DNA of 64,000 nucleotides from Leuconostoc gasicomitatum LMG 18811 (GTDB lineage Bacteria; Bacillota; Bacilli; Lactobacillales; Lactobacillaceae). The stretch covers positions 1,488,001-1,552,000 of the forward strand of contig NC_014319.1 of assembly GCF_000196855.1 (NCBI RefSeq). The letters run 5' to 3'. The first letter of the stretch is position 1; the number at the start of each line of letters is the position of its first letter. The notes under the pieces are model-generated. The model was not told the origin of the DNA. It did no database searches and saw only the letters and a program-made list of their open reading frames with translations. The translations under genes were made by a program, and so were the position numbers. This document shows, piece by piece, positions 38,305 to 48,052 of this stretch.

Positions 38305-39053
38305 TATACAGCCACGCTTTCCGACATAGCCAGCGTGAATAGATGACGGGAATAAGAAACACGAGTGGCGTTAAGATAGGGAACAATATAGATATAAGCC
38401 AGTCCACCAGTCAAAATCCCTATTATGTGCCAACCTATAAAACTTAATTCTAATAAAAATAATTCCCATTTACGACCAGCCATTACTCGCCGACTAACCT
38501 TAATATAATCTGTTAATTGTCCTTGTCGTGTGCCATTTTCAATATCAATTTTATATGCAAAATAAGTTTGTGAATACGAAAATAATTTAACAATTCCAGG
38601 AACAATAAATAACAGCGTCCATAAGAATATCAACATACTCTGAACAATTGTTAACAACAAAGTATGTAAAAAATTGCCACGATTAAAAATTTGAAGAGCA
38701 TCTTTAAACGTTGGTAGTTCTTTTGGATTCTCATACCATTCAATCAATGTCCAACTAGCAGTCCAAATAAATATCAGTTGAATTGCATCACTTAAAACAC
38801 TCTCGACAATGGAAAAAACTTGTTGTAAAGCACTATCATTATCATTGGTCACAGCCGTACTACTTGGCATTTGTGATAAACCTCTGAAACTCATGATAAT
38901 CGCATACATCATCATGAGTAGTGTTATGACGTTTAAAATGGTGAAGATAATTGGTGCAATATTAATTTTAATGGCAGTTTTAAAATGACCATGATATAAA
39001 TGACGTGCCTCACGTTTCACTTCGCGGATACTAATTGGTTCTGTTGATTTCAT
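38304..39053 (-). CDS. DUF975 family membrane protein
   Basis: A 249-residue protein with about five hydrophobic segments after a cytoplasmic start (ISIREVKREARHLYHGHFKTAI), and the FSYSQTYFAYKID block, both typical of the DUF975 family. The function is unknown. ATG 39,053 has an AGGAGAAT site within the end of mutM, and the gene overlaps coaE by one base, so it is inside a mutM-coaE-dnaB-dnaI operon. Confidence 0.75.
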   Translation of the reverse strand: MKSTEPISIREVKREARHLYHGHFKTAIKINIAPIIFTILNVITLLMMMYAIIMSFRGLSQMPSSTAVTNDNDSALQQVFSIVESVLSDAIQLIFIWTASWTLIEWYENPKELPTFKDALQIFNRGNFLHTLLLTIVQSMLIFLWTLLFIVPGIVKLFSYSQTYFAYKIDIENGTRQGQLTDYIKVSRRVMAGRKWELFLLELSFIGWHIIGILTGGLAYIYIVPYLNATRVSYSRHLFTLAMSESVAV

Positions 39054-39894
39054 CGATTCTCCTATCATGAGTCATTTGACAAGCAGGGCAAAAGGTTGTG
39101 CCCCGTTGGCCAACCTTTATTTTTACCATTGTCGTGCCACAACGTAAACACGGCTGTCCCACACGACCATAGGCCTGTAATTCATTTTGAAACTGGCCAA
39201 CTTCCCCAAACACATTGCTAAAACTATGCACTGTTGTGCCATGATGCGCAATAGCACGTTTCATTTCTGCGATAATATTTTCTCGAAGTAGCGACAGTTC
39301 ACGCACTGTTAACGTTTTTGTCGGTGTTTCTGGATGAATTTTACTTTGCCATAACACTTCGTCAGCATAAATATTGCCAATGCCTGCAATCTGATTTTGA
39401 TCTAACAAAAAACTCTTGACCGGTTTTTTAGATCGCGAAAAAATGTCTACCATGTAGTCTAAAGCCAAATCTTTTTCTGTTGGTTCTGGTCCAAGTTTAG
39501 CAAGAGATGGGACATCATTTATCTCAAAATGCGTATTTGTGAGCGTCATTCGACCAAAACGACGCGTGTCATTATAAAATACGCGACGCTGATCTAATAA
39601 TTCAAAGATGATTTCCGTATGTTTATACGGCCTCGTCTCAATTGATTCAACAGAATATTGTCCCTCCATCCGTAAATGTGACACAATAGTATGGCCGTTG
39701 GACAAGCGTAATAACAAATACTTGCCACGGCGATCAATTGCTGTAAATGAAGCATTTGTTACGCCCGTTATAAATGCTTGTGAATCGCCGTTGATCAACT
39801 TAGGATATAGTAAGTGAACCTGCGTAATTTGACCACCAACAATTAATTTTTCTAAACCGCGACGAACCGTTTCAACCTCAGGTAATTCTGGCAT
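39031..39894 (-). CDS. mutM: formamidopyrimidine-DNA glycosylase
   Basis: A 287-residue Fpg enzyme: catalytic N-terminal PELPEVETVRRGLEK (Pro2 nucleophile), the H2TH region QNQIAGIGNIYADEVLW, and an intact C-terminal zinc finger (CLRCG - CPAC). It removes oxidised purines from DNA. The zinc-finger Cys are kept, in contrast to the Tgt and RumA proteins of this window. First gene of the mutM-DUF975-coaE-dnaB-dnaI run. Confidence 0.95.
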   Translation of the reverse strand: MPELPEVETVRRGLEKLIVGGQITQVHLLYPKLINGDSQAFITGVTNASFTAIDRRGKYLLLRLSNGHTIVSHLRMEGQYSVESIETRPYKHTEIIFELLDQRRVFYNDTRRFGRMTLTNTHFEINDVPSLAKLGPEPTEKDLALDYMVDIFSRSKKPVKSFLLDQNQIAGIGNIYADEVLWQSKIHPETPTKTLTVRELSLLRENIIAEMKRAIAHHGTTVHSFSNVFGEVGQFQNELQAYGRVGQPCLRCGTTMVKIKVGQRGTTFCPACQMTHDRRIDEINRTN

Positions 39895-40035
39895 AATACT
39901 CCCTAAATACTTTTAACTAAGTGTTTTGAATTAACAAAGCTAACTTTTGGGCTAACTTTACTTCATGAAAATAACATGAAAATGTATAGTACTAATTTTA
40001 CCACACTCCCGCTGTACCATTTTCGATAACCGTAT

Positions 40036-40079
40036 AAAAAAGAAGCATATATTGTTCAAACAATATATGCTTCTTTTTT
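40036..40079. terminator. bidirectional terminator downstream of mutS2
   Basis: A perfect 20-bp stem (AAAAAAGAAGCATATATTGT / its complement) with a 4-base loop and T runs both ways. Confidence 0.9.
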
Positions 40080-40093
40080 GATATAAGCAAATA

Positions 40094-42499
40094 TTATGCT
40101 AACTCAGCGATGGTGGCCCCATCACCACCAGCATTAGCACTAGCAAAATGAAATGATTTCACCCGACGGTCTGAACGAAGAAACTCGCTTACACCTTTTC
40201 GAAGCGCACCTGTTCCTTTACCATGGATAATTTCTACCGTACCAAGATTAGCTAAAACAGCTGTATCTAAATAACGATCAAGTTCTGCTAATGCCGCTTC
40301 ATAACGTACACCGCGCAAGTTTAAGCTAGCACTGGCATTGCCACGTGCAGCACTAGTCATCGTACTTGTTTTAACAAATTTTTTCCTTTTCTGCTTAGTT
40401 TTAACTTGCTGCGCCTTGGCAGTTGCTTCAGTTTTGACAATGTCATCTTCGTCCACAAGCATTTTTAAAATACCCATTTCGACTTCCCATTGCCCGTTAC
40501 TATGCTGTTTAACTAATATTCCTTGTTGATTATATGATTTAACTACTATTTCATCGCCCGTTGCCAATGCTTTAGCAAGTTTAGCTTTTTGTAAGACTTT
40601 ATTTTTTTCTAAACTGTCATTTTGACGTAGTTTATCAAACTGCCCCTTCTTAACCTGCAAATCTTGTTCACTTAAACTGCCAGCCTGCTGACCCACATTC
40701 AGACGTTCCTTACGAATTTCAGATATCAGTTGTTCAGCTTGCTTCTTAGTGGATGCTACAATATGATTTGCTTCGTTTTTCGCTTCTAAAACAATTTGGG
40801 CACGTTCTTTATCCAACTTACGTTGTTGTTCTGCCAATGATTCTGACCGCTCTGCAGTTGTTTTTAACCGTAACTCTAGTTCAGCGTTATTTTTTTTAAC
40901 AGCGTCGCGTTGCGTGACTAAATCAATAATCATATCATTTAAGTCTTGATCAGATTCATCAGTTAATGCAGTAGCTGCACCAATAACATCCTCACCAAGA
41001 CCTAGGCGCTTAGCAATGGCTAATGCATTTGATTGTCCTGGTACGCCCATCAAAAATTGATAAGTTGGTTTTAATGTTTCGACATCAAAAACCATAGAAG
41101 CATTCAATGTTTCTGGCCTGTTATAGCCATATAGTTTCAACTCAGGATAGTGAGTTGTTGCAATGACATAACCACCCAAACTAGCTACTTTATCTAAAAT
41201 AGCAATCGCTAACGCGGCGCCTTCTGCTGGATCTGTGCCTGCACCCAATTCATCAAAAATAACTAGACTATTACCATCAATATCATCAATCATTGATATA
41301 ATATTAGCCATGTGCGAACTAAATGTGGATAAACTCTGTTCGATAGACTGTTCATCCCCAATATCAGCAAAAATTTCATGAAAAACGCCAACTGTTGATG
41401 GTCGTTTGGTTGTGATAAACAACCCAGACTGTGCCATGAGTTGTAACAGGCCAAGGGTTTTAATTGTAATCGTTTTACCACCCGTATTGGGACCAGTAAT
41501 AATAATTGATTTGTACTGATCGCCTAAGGTAATATCATTAGCCACAGCTATCTTTTTGTCCAAAAGTGGATGCCATGCTTGTTGTAAATCAACATGATTC
41601 TCTATATTAACAACTGGTTGCATCGCATCTAATTGTGCAGCCAATCGTGCTTTAGCATTGACAAAATCAAAATGCCCCAAAATATTAACATTTTGTGCAA
41701 TTTCATTTGTGTATGGTTCAAGCGCTGATGATAGTATTTGAAGAACGTGTTGCTCCTCAGCTTGTTCCTTAACACGCAATTCACTTAATTTATTATTGAG
41801 CTCAACGACTGCTTGCGGCTCAATGTACAATGTTTGGCCTGTTTGGCTCTGATCATGAACCACTCCACCAAATTGATTACGATATTCTGCTTTAACCGGC
41901 AATACATAGCGCTCTGCACGAATTGTTATAATAGGATCGCTTAAATATTGAGCAGATTTTCCACGCGTGTAACTTTGCATTTTACTTTTAACAGCATGTT
42001 CGTTACCAGTAATTTTGCCACGAATTGATTTTAAATCAAAAGATGCCTCATCATTGATACGGCCCGTCGCATCAATAGCAATCTCTATTTGCCGTGTCAC
42101 ATCTGAAAGGATTGCCAATTTTTCTGCTTGTTCTGGTAATACTTTAAGAGACTCGCCAATAATCTCATCAGCCATCTGCTTAAAGAAATTAGCAATGGCA
42201 GTCGTATTACGTAATACTGTACCAATTTCTGATAATTCTGTCGCACTTAAACTTGCACTAATATTGAGACGTTTTAAATGTGGTGTGATATCGGCTAATT
42301 TGGCCAAAGGAATGCCACCTTTTAAACGGTCAATTAAAACACCATCAGCCGTCTCAAGCAACCAATAATTGATAATGTTCACATCAGTTTCTGGATGTAA
42401 TTTATCTGCTTCTAGTCGACCAACCGGTGTAGACAAAAAGCCACGCAATTGTGACTTGATCTTATCATATTCTAACGTTTGTAATACTTTTTTGTTCAT
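40094..42499 (-). CDS. mutS2: endonuclease MutS2
   Basis: An 801-residue MutS2: ATPase Walker A IITGPNTGGKTITIKT, Walker B LVIFDELGAGTDP, a long coiled coil (about 510-620), and a C-terminal Smr nuclease domain (LNLRGVRYEAALAELDRYLD, IIHGKGTGALRKGV). In Firmicutes it suppresses recombination and splits stalled, collided ribosomes. The ATG at 42,499 gives the usual MNKKVLQTLEYDKI start; a GTG 5 codons upstream is possible. It follows cvpA and zapA. Confidence 0.94.
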   Translation of the reverse strand: MNKKVLQTLEYDKIKSQLRGFLSTPVGRLEADKLHPETDVNIINYWLLETADGVLIDRLKGGIPLAKLADITPHLKRLNISASLSATELSEIGTVLRNTTAIANFFKQMADEIIGESLKVLPEQAEKLAILSDVTRQIEIAIDATGRINDEASFDLKSIRGKITGNEHAVKSKMQSYTRGKSAQYLSDPIITIRAERYVLPVKAEYRNQFGGVVHDQSQTGQTLYIEPQAVVELNNKLSELRVKEQAEEQHVLQILSSALEPYTNEIAQNVNILGHFDFVNAKARLAAQLDAMQPVVNIENHVDLQQAWHPLLDKKIAVANDITLGDQYKSIIITGPNTGGKTITIKTLGLLQLMAQSGLFITTKRPSTVGVFHEIFADIGDEQSIEQSLSTFSSHMANIISMIDDIDGNSLVIFDELGAGTDPAEGAALAIAILDKVASLGGYVIATTHYPELKLYGYNRPETLNASMVFDVETLKPTYQFLMGVPGQSNALAIAKRLGLGEDVIGAATALTDESDQDLNDMIIDLVTQRDAVKKNNAELELRLKTTAERSESLAEQQRKLDKERAQIVLEAKNEANHIVASTKKQAEQLISEIRKERLNVGQQAGSLSEQDLQVKKGQFDKLRQNDSLEKNKVLQKAKLAKALATGDEIVVKSYNQQGILVKQHSNGQWEVEMGILKMLVDEDDIVKTEATAKAQQVKTKQKRKKFVKTSTMTSAARGNASASLNLRGVRYEAALAELDRYLDTAVLANLGTVEIIHGKGTGALRKGVSEFLRSDRRVKSFHFASANAGGDGATIAELA

Positions 42500-42563
42500 G
42501 CTTTTTATGCGCACCCGCGCTCATTTCTTTCATATTTTAAAATAATCAAGACCAATTAACACG

Positions 42564-43085
42564 TCACAGCCACCAATTATAAATTTGTTCCGCAAAAAAC
42601 GGAGCATTATCTAATAACTCATTCAACTGATGTGTATTTAAAAACTGATCCTGTACCCAAACATTTGGTATAACTGACAGTACTTGTAAACTAAAAAACG
42701 CAATAACTATACCAATAACACCATATAGTAAAGCACCAAGTACACCATCAACCCAGCCTAATAACGGTATATGACGAATAACTTTTAAAGACCGCAGCAC
42801 ATAATGGCTAATGGCACCACCCAGCATCAATAAAATACAAAAACTAATGCCTGAAGCTAAAAATTGTGAGCCATGACTAACCAGATCTTGTGGTACACTC
42901 GTCCGAATAAACTGCCCGTCGACAAAATTTGATATAACTGTACCAAATGGCTTAGAAAATTTAATCGCAATATACCAAACCACAAGCCATAACGCTAACC
43001 GCAGCAAGCCATTTACAAACCCGTGACGGTATCCAGACAGCAACCATGCCAGCACAAAAAGTATCGCAATTCCTAATAATATCAT
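42564..43085 (-). CDS. cvpA: CvpA family membrane protein
   Basis: A 173-residue membrane protein with four to five helices and the family start ILLGIAILFVLAWLLSGYRHGFVNGLLRL and GWVDGVLGALLYGVIG block. Starts in an ATGA overlap with zapA. CvpA proteins are linked to envelope integrity and colicin V production in E. coli; the role here is not known. Order zapA-cvpA-mutS2 is as in Bacillus. Confidence 0.85.
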   Translation of the reverse strand: MILLGIAILFVLAWLLSGYRHGFVNGLLRLALWLVVWYIAIKFSKPFGTVISNFVDGQFIRTSVPQDLVSHGSQFLASGISFCILLMLGGAISHYVLRSLKVIRHIPLLGWVDGVLGALLYGVIGIVIAFFSLQVLSVIPNVWVQDQFLNTHQLNELLDNAPFFAEQIYNWWL

Positions 43086-43480
43086 AAGTTTGTTGTTCCT
43101 TGATTAAATAGCTTATCTGTTATGCGTGCTTGACTATCATGTTTGGCATCATCAATAATTGAGCCAATAGCGTTTTTAGGCTCACGCCTCTTTTTTAGCT
43201 TTTGCATGTTTTTTAATTCGGATTCTAATCTGGCAATTTTCGCCTGTAATTCATCAATTTCAGCTTGTTTGTGAAGCTGATCAGAAAGTGCATTAAATGT
43301 TAATAATACTGTTTGATCACCTTGAGATAAATTTGGTGCAACCGTTTTTATTTGAATCAATTGTTTATTGAATAAAGTTTCAGTGGCTTTAAAATGTGGC
43401 AAACTAGCATTGCCCGAAATTGTATAATTTTTGCCAGCCAAATTAGCCTTGTAATGCTTTTTCTCGTTTTGAGTAACCAT
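43082..43480 (-). CDS. zapA: cell division protein ZapA
   Basis: A 132-residue ZapA-like protein: globular head (YKANLAGKNYTISGNASLPHFKATETLFNKQL) and a coiled coil (about 65-95). It cross-links FtsZ filaments. AAGGG ribosome site. It is divergent from rnhC in the ancestral arrangement; a satellite now separates the two. Confidence 0.8.
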   Translation of the reverse strand: MVTQNEKKHYKANLAGKNYTISGNASLPHFKATETLFNKQLIQIKTVAPNLSQGDQTVLLTFNALSDQLHKQAEIDELQAKIARLESELKNMQKLKKRREPKNAIGSIIDDAKHDSQARITDKLFNQGTTNL

Positions 43481-43532
43481 TGTTTTTTCCCTTGTTATGT
43501 CTAGTCAATTATACACTATATTTCCTTTAACC

Positions 43533-43590
43533 AAAACTGATATACTTAATAGTATGCAAACAGTCATACAAGTTACACCATCACAATTAC
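43533..43590 (+). repeat. attL: 58-bp direct repeat of the rnhC 5' end
   Basis: Identical to 52,379-52,436 (reading AAAACTGATATACTTAATAG onward). It contains a TATACT -10-like hexamer, the ATG of rnhC and the first 12 codons. To its right the frame goes on for only a few codons ([17 protein letters not shown], stop at 43,607), so this is the displaced stub of rnhC at the left border of the satellite. Confidence 0.92.
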
Positions 43591-43650
43591 TGCTATATCA
43601 ACGTTAATAACACATTATAAAACATAATAAAAAAGAGATGGAACCAAAAG

Positions 43651-43671
43651 CTTTCCAAATCCTTTCCAAAA
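43651..43671 (+). repeat. integrase arm-type direct repeats, left end
   Basis: Two tandem copies of CTTTCCAAA spaced 11 bases, 60 bp inside attL. The same motif pair occurs inside attR at 52,298-52,317. Symmetric placement suggests arm-type binding sites of the tyrosine integrase. Confidence 0.55.
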
Positions 43672-43755
43672 TACTATAAAAACGCTGTAGAGGCACACAT
43701 CAGATGAAATCCGTGGATAACGTTTTTCATCTTTTTTAGTCATAATTTCAATTTT

Positions 43756-44655
43756 TTATCTGGTGTATTTAGATACTTTATCTAGCCAACTATCATTATG
43801 ATAAATTCTTTCGACCGCTAAGTCTCCTTGAATTACTTCCTTTTTTGATTTTTTTGAAAGTTCTTTCCAATTTTTTGAAAAGACATAAGTAGCATTTGCA
43901 TAAATTAAAGATTCCATCACAACGTAATGTTCATACACAAATACTTGATAACCCGCTAGTCCCTCCACTCCCTCATATATAGCTTTGGGATTTTGAGCAT
44001 TCAAAAAATCCAGTTTTCTCTTCGTATGGCTTATCCTAGATGGCTTGTAACCTAAATCATGATGTAAATAATTTTCAACCATATCCCAACTATCAGCAGG
44101 AAGTATCCGCCACTTTAGTTTCGGAACTTTTGGTTTTAACACCTGAAAATCTTCTTTAAATATATTTGCACCTTTAAATATACTCATAACCAAGTTTACA
44201 GCACGCTTAATTTTATCATAATCAGCAGCAGTATTTTTAAATGACTCTGTAATGATAACCATATCTTTTTTATCGTGCCTTATTAATGATAAATTATATT
44301 CATCGCCAAGGATATATTCTTTAACTTTAACTTCTCTTGTTCTGGATACTTCATGATAGCCATTATGATTATAGTTAGGAACGTCCCAAGAGTACGTTCT
44401 AAACTCTTTTCGCTCTGGCTTAACAATGCGCTCAAATCCAAATCTATTTTCATACGCCTTTTTATTTTTTGTAACAGGCAAGAAAGGGTTAACCAATGGT
44501 TCATTACCACCATATTCAATCAGTATTTTTTTAAGAGCCCCTAAACCTCCACTAAGGTCTTCAGATGTTATTCCCACAAATATTTTTTCATTCTCCTTGA
44601 AATCAGCCAAGTATTTCTTAGGACCAATTATGTAGTTATTTTTTGTAGTAATCAT
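43756..44655 (-). CDS. satellite cargo protein, unknown function (299 aa)
   Basis: I do not recognise this 299-residue protein. It is soluble, Lys- and Tyr-rich, with no membrane segment or signal peptide and no nucleotide-binding motif. Recurrent features are the aromatic pattern in its middle part (YSWDVPNYNHNGYHE) and a basic SHTKRKL patch. It is the last gene before attL, has its own GAGGAA ribosome site, and is separated from the head operon by a terminator at 44,743. That is the position where satellites keep cargo such as defence or virulence genes. It is undamaged while most neighbours are broken. A defence role is only an inference. Confidence 0.75.
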   Translation of the reverse strand: MITTKNNYIIGPKKYLADFKENEKIFVGITSEDLSGGLGALKKILIEYGGNEPLVNPFLPVTKNKKAYENRFGFERIVKPERKEFRTYSWDVPNYNHNGYHEVSRTREVKVKEYILGDEYNLSLIRHDKKDMVIITESFKNTAADYDKIKRAVNLVMSIFKGANIFKEDFQVLKPKVPKLKWRILPADSWDMVENYLHHDLGYKPSRISHTKRKLDFLNAQNPKAIYEGVEGLAGYQVFVYEHYVVMESLIYANATYVFSKNWKELSKKSKKEVIQGDLAVERIYHNDSWLDKVSKYTR

Positions 44656-44742
44656 TTTTTATATTCCTCATTGTTATATTAGTTTTATCCTAATACTTTT
44701 CACTTTAAATTACAATAAAAAATACGTAAATTTTTTATAAAC

Positions 44743-44780
44743 AAAAAAGCACCCAAACACAAATTAATGTGTCTGAGTGT
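44743..44780 (-). terminator. terminator at the end of the head-gene operon
   Basis: A 12-pair stem (CACTCAGACACA / TGTGTTTGGGTG with G-T pairs on the minus strand), 6-base loop, TTTTTT tail, 25 bases after the head-closure stop. Confidence 0.8.
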
Positions 44781-44806
44781 ATAGTCATTTTTTAAATTAT
44801 TATGTT

Positions 44807-45181
44807 TTAATCCGTATGATTTGTGAGTGTCAAAATGTGATAATCATTGGGCTCTGTCGCTCTTTGAATGTTATACTTTGTATTTTTATCATCATCAACA
44901 TGCAATACAATGCTAGTATCAAAATTAAAGGATTCAAAAGAGTCATTAGTTATTTTTCTCACTGCTAATTGAAAATCATATTTAGCGTCATAGCCCTCTA
45001 TACCTGCTGTACTAGTCATGTTTGTTAAATATACTGCTGCTGGTCTGCTCCACGTTTCTACTTGAACTGTTCCGCTCATTCCGTTTGGATAATCTACCCT
45101 TTTAGATTCTATGGCTGTTATCTTATGTGTAAACCGATAGGGGCTGTTTAATAATTTAGCTGACTTACTTTGATACGCCAT
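44807..45181 (-). CDS. phage head-closure / head-tail adaptor protein
   Basis: A 124-residue beta-rich protein, with the layout (RFTHKITAIESKRVDYPNGMSG, then a mid-protein Asn-Met-Thr-Ser segment) of small head-closure proteins. It overlaps the connector gene by one base and is the last gene of the head operon. Assignment is mostly by position after a gp6-like connector; intact. Confidence 0.6.
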   Translation of the reverse strand: MAYQSKSAKLLNSPYRFTHKITAIESKRVDYPNGMSGTVQVETWSRPAAVYLTNMTSTAGIEGYDAKYDFQLAVRKITNDSFESFNFDTSIVLHVDDDKNTKYNIQRATEPNDYHILTLTNHTD

Positions 45182-45471
45182 TATTCTCCCCCTTGATACA
45201 TATTTCTGATTGAATTAAGTAGTACCATGCTCTGAATCCCAAAGCCTGACTGTTCCACGTTACCAAAATATAAACTTGAGACAATACTTCTAACTGCTTG
45301 ATTAAAGATATTTTCATCAGTTCCTGATACAACGTCCGCCACCGTTTCACCTTTAACGGTTGTTGATACAATGTAGTCCTGTGCAAAATTGATTAGTGAT
45401 TGAATTTGTGCTGTTTCTGATATGTTTAAATGTAGCTCATTAATAATTGTGTCCGCTGTTACGATTGCCAT
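45181..45471 (-). CDS. head-tail connector protein (gp6-like)
   Basis: A 96-residue helical protein resembling HK97 gp6-like connectors: TADTIINELHLNISETAQIQSLINFAQDYI and the hydrophobic C-terminal helix SMVLLNSIRNMY. AAGGGGTG ribosome site before 45,471. It forms the ring under the portal in phages. Intact, downstream of the capsid gene. Confidence 0.75.
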   Translation of the reverse strand: MAIVTADTIINELHLNISETAQIQSLINFAQDYIVSTTVKGETVADVVSGTDENIFNQAVRSIVSSLYFGNVEQSGFGIQSMVLLNSIRNMYQGGE

Positions 45472-45561
45472 ATTTTCACCCCTTTTAATATAAATAAAAT
45501 CCTTCTTTTATTGCTCATATTTTGAGCTATGTACGCCCTAGATACGGCTAGGACTTTTTAA

Positions 45562-46988
45562 TTACTTACCTGAATCACCAAATGTAATAAATACACCAGC
45601 GTCTGAATCAGCTACCTTAGTGTCAAAGAAAACACCACCAACTGCTACGGTTGATAAGTTACGATTCTCTTGATAAGTGAAAATCATATTTTCATTGATA
45701 GCTTCAACAATGAACGCCTTAGCGTCACCAAAGAATGCTACTTTACCAGCTCCCAATACATCACTTGAAACTACTTCAACTGGATAACCACCGATTGACT
45801 TCTTTGTAGCGTCCGTAGCCAATGGTTGCAAAATGTATGCACCTGTTGAATCCTTAGCCTTATCAAGTTCACCAAACAATTCTGCTGTCATAATAAATGA
45901 CTTGTTAGTGTCTAGATAGTTCACAAATGAATCAACATTGTAAACGTCCTTAATGTCATCAATTGACTTTACTGCTTTAGGTGTGGCTGTCTTCAACAAT
46001 GCCCCCACCTTTTGCAAACGTGTCAAATCACGCATAGCTGTAATGTGTTGCAAAATAACACGTTGTGCTGACTTTGAGCTGTGAGCTAATTGATATGACA
46101 TTGGCAAGGCACCGCTATATAGCTTCAAATCAAAGTTCACTTCTTGAATTGCTGGGGCGTCTACTGAGACCGTGTCTGCGTTTTCTGCTGATACTTCTGT
46201 GAACCCTGCTGTTGCGTGCTTAACAACTGGAAGTGTGACGTTGTTGCTATCAACTGATACCGTATTAATCAATGACAATACACCAGTTGAGGCTTGTGGT
46301 TGGGGTATTGCTCGCTCAATAGCTCTTGTGGGATAATTGGCGCACCGTTTACCGTTGTAAGGTCACGCTTTTCAATTTTTCCCTCTAAATAAGCATTAAA
46401 GTTGCGTACTTCTTGTGATTCTGTGTCTTGTGCTTTGTTAAATGTTTGCATGTTTCTCTTTTCCCCTTGTTGAATGTTTGAATTTTCTTCTTGTGTCTCT
46501 TCTGTTTTTTCTGACATATCTAATTCTCTCTTAGCTACAATGTCCGTACCCTCATACGCTGGTACTACTGGTACCAATGAAATTTCTTGCAATGACTTTA
46601 ATTTTTTAATTGTTCTGTGTGTCTCATCTTGCCAATCGTCATCTTGAACAATGAAACCAAAACTCATTTTGTTTATGATTCCGTCTTGCACCAATTCAAA
46701 AATATGATCATCTGAGGGCAATAATTCCAAACTAAAAGACAAGCCTTTTTCATCAACATTTAGTGATAAATTTTTACCTGTCTTCCCTAGAACGTTATTA
46801 AAATCATGATTGTATAAAGCAAATACATTGGTTAAATCAACATCATCAAGTGCATGAACGTCAACCGTTTCAATGAATCCCATATTTTCACTAGGACTAT
46901 TAAATACAATTGCCTACCCACTCAATAAGTGTCTTTTTTCATCTGTCTTTGCTCTTATTTCAACTGTTTGTGTCAATGTGTCACTCAT
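45562..46988 (-). pseudogene. prohead protease / major capsid fusion gene, broken by an amber codon and a frameshift
   Basis: Translation starts at ATG 46,988 (8-bp overlap with the portal stop) and gives an HK97-type protease: GFIETVDVHALDDVDLTNVFALYNHDFNNVLG holds the catalytic His, and SMSFGFI-type sequence (KMSFGFIVQDDDW) the Ser. A TAG at 46,914-46,916 interrupts it at codon 25, where relatives have an aromatic residue (LLSG*AIVF). The frame then runs to 46,269, but the capsid sequence is in another frame (45,562-46,278); the shift is between about 46,281 and 46,320. The capsid part (SLINTVSVDSNNVTLPVVK to FITFGDSGK) is HK97-like. Protease and capsid were probably one polypeptide. Confidence 0.8.
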
Positions 46989-48041
46989 TTAAAACGCCTT
47001 TCTTAACTAAAATTGTATGTGCCTCATCTGCTGGCACAATACCAGTACCCACTAAATCAATAACTTGCTGAATCAGCTTGCTATTATCAAAATCAGTCAA
47101 TAGTCTGAGTTCTAACTCAATTGAATCACTAATCTTTGCATGTAATTCATTTAAAATGATTGATAGATAGTTATGAATCAGTGAATCTAAATATTGCTTT
47201 TCAATCATATCTACTGAACTTTGAGCGTCATCTTGTGAGGTTACCCCAACCTTTGAGCTTGGTATGTTAAAAGCTGTGGCAACACTATTTACTGAATCAC
47301 TGAGTGTCTTTGATAGATTAATCAGATTATCATTACTTGAATCATTGGTAAATAACTTTGATACCTTGACTTGTGAATCTGAAATAATCACGCTGTCATT
47401 TTCGTTAACATTCATAAACGCTTGTTTAATCTTTGCTTTTTTTCGTCTGTGGCGTCTGCCATTATCTCTAAATGTAGCTTAGGTGAGATAGATTCTTTTA
47501 GCACTGATTCAATCTGTTTGTTAGCTAGTTGTGACTGTTTTAACACTGTTTTAAGGCTCTCAATAGGTGAGTGACCGATATATCTTTCAATGCCGTATAT
47601 GCCCCGACTCATAACAAAAGCTAACACTTGAGAATCGTCATAAATTCCTGAATTGTAAGGCTCATCTCCACTAGTGTTATTAATTGTGTACGTGACTTTA
47701 CCTTTTTCATAATTGATAGTGACATCTGAATTATTAATCGCTGTAAGCCCTGTAACAACGCCATTAGCACCCTTTTGAATCAACATGTAAGCATTGCCGT
47801 CAATCAACAACGCGCGGTAAACATCTGTAAAATCTGTCTTGCTTAACATTTTTGATTGTCCGCCCGTGAATCGTACCGCATTCATATCATTACTAATTGT
47901 TGATACTGCCGATTGTAGCGCTGGCGTTACATTCTCTGCTTGCTCACCACTTGTAACTAATGTAAAGCCATTTTGTGGTACAAAAATAACGGGTTTCGTT
48001 GGTGAAATTCTTGAACGCTCTTCTTTTTTGAATAGTCCCAT
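46981..48041 (-). pseudogene. phage portal protein gene with frameshift
   Basis: A HK97-type portal in two frames: 47,412-48,041 (SRISPTKPVIFVPQNGFTL, DGNAYMLIQKGANGVVTGLTAI, HSPIESLKTVLKQSQLANKQIE) and 46,981-47,415 (VSKLFTNDSSNDNLINLSKTL, VATAFNIPSSKVGV). The frame changes at an A7 run (minus strand; T run at 47,437-47,443): adding one A gives a continuous DEKKAKIKQAF reading. Either a real one-base loss or a sequencing error in a homopolymer. Confidence 0.82.
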
Positions 48042-48052
48042 GACTCTCCTTT

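Noticed and set aside
43681-43740. Possible terminator or small RNA right of attL (GATGAAA / TTTCATC with T run)
   Set aside because: The stem is only 7 bp with a loop of about 17 bases; too weak to call.
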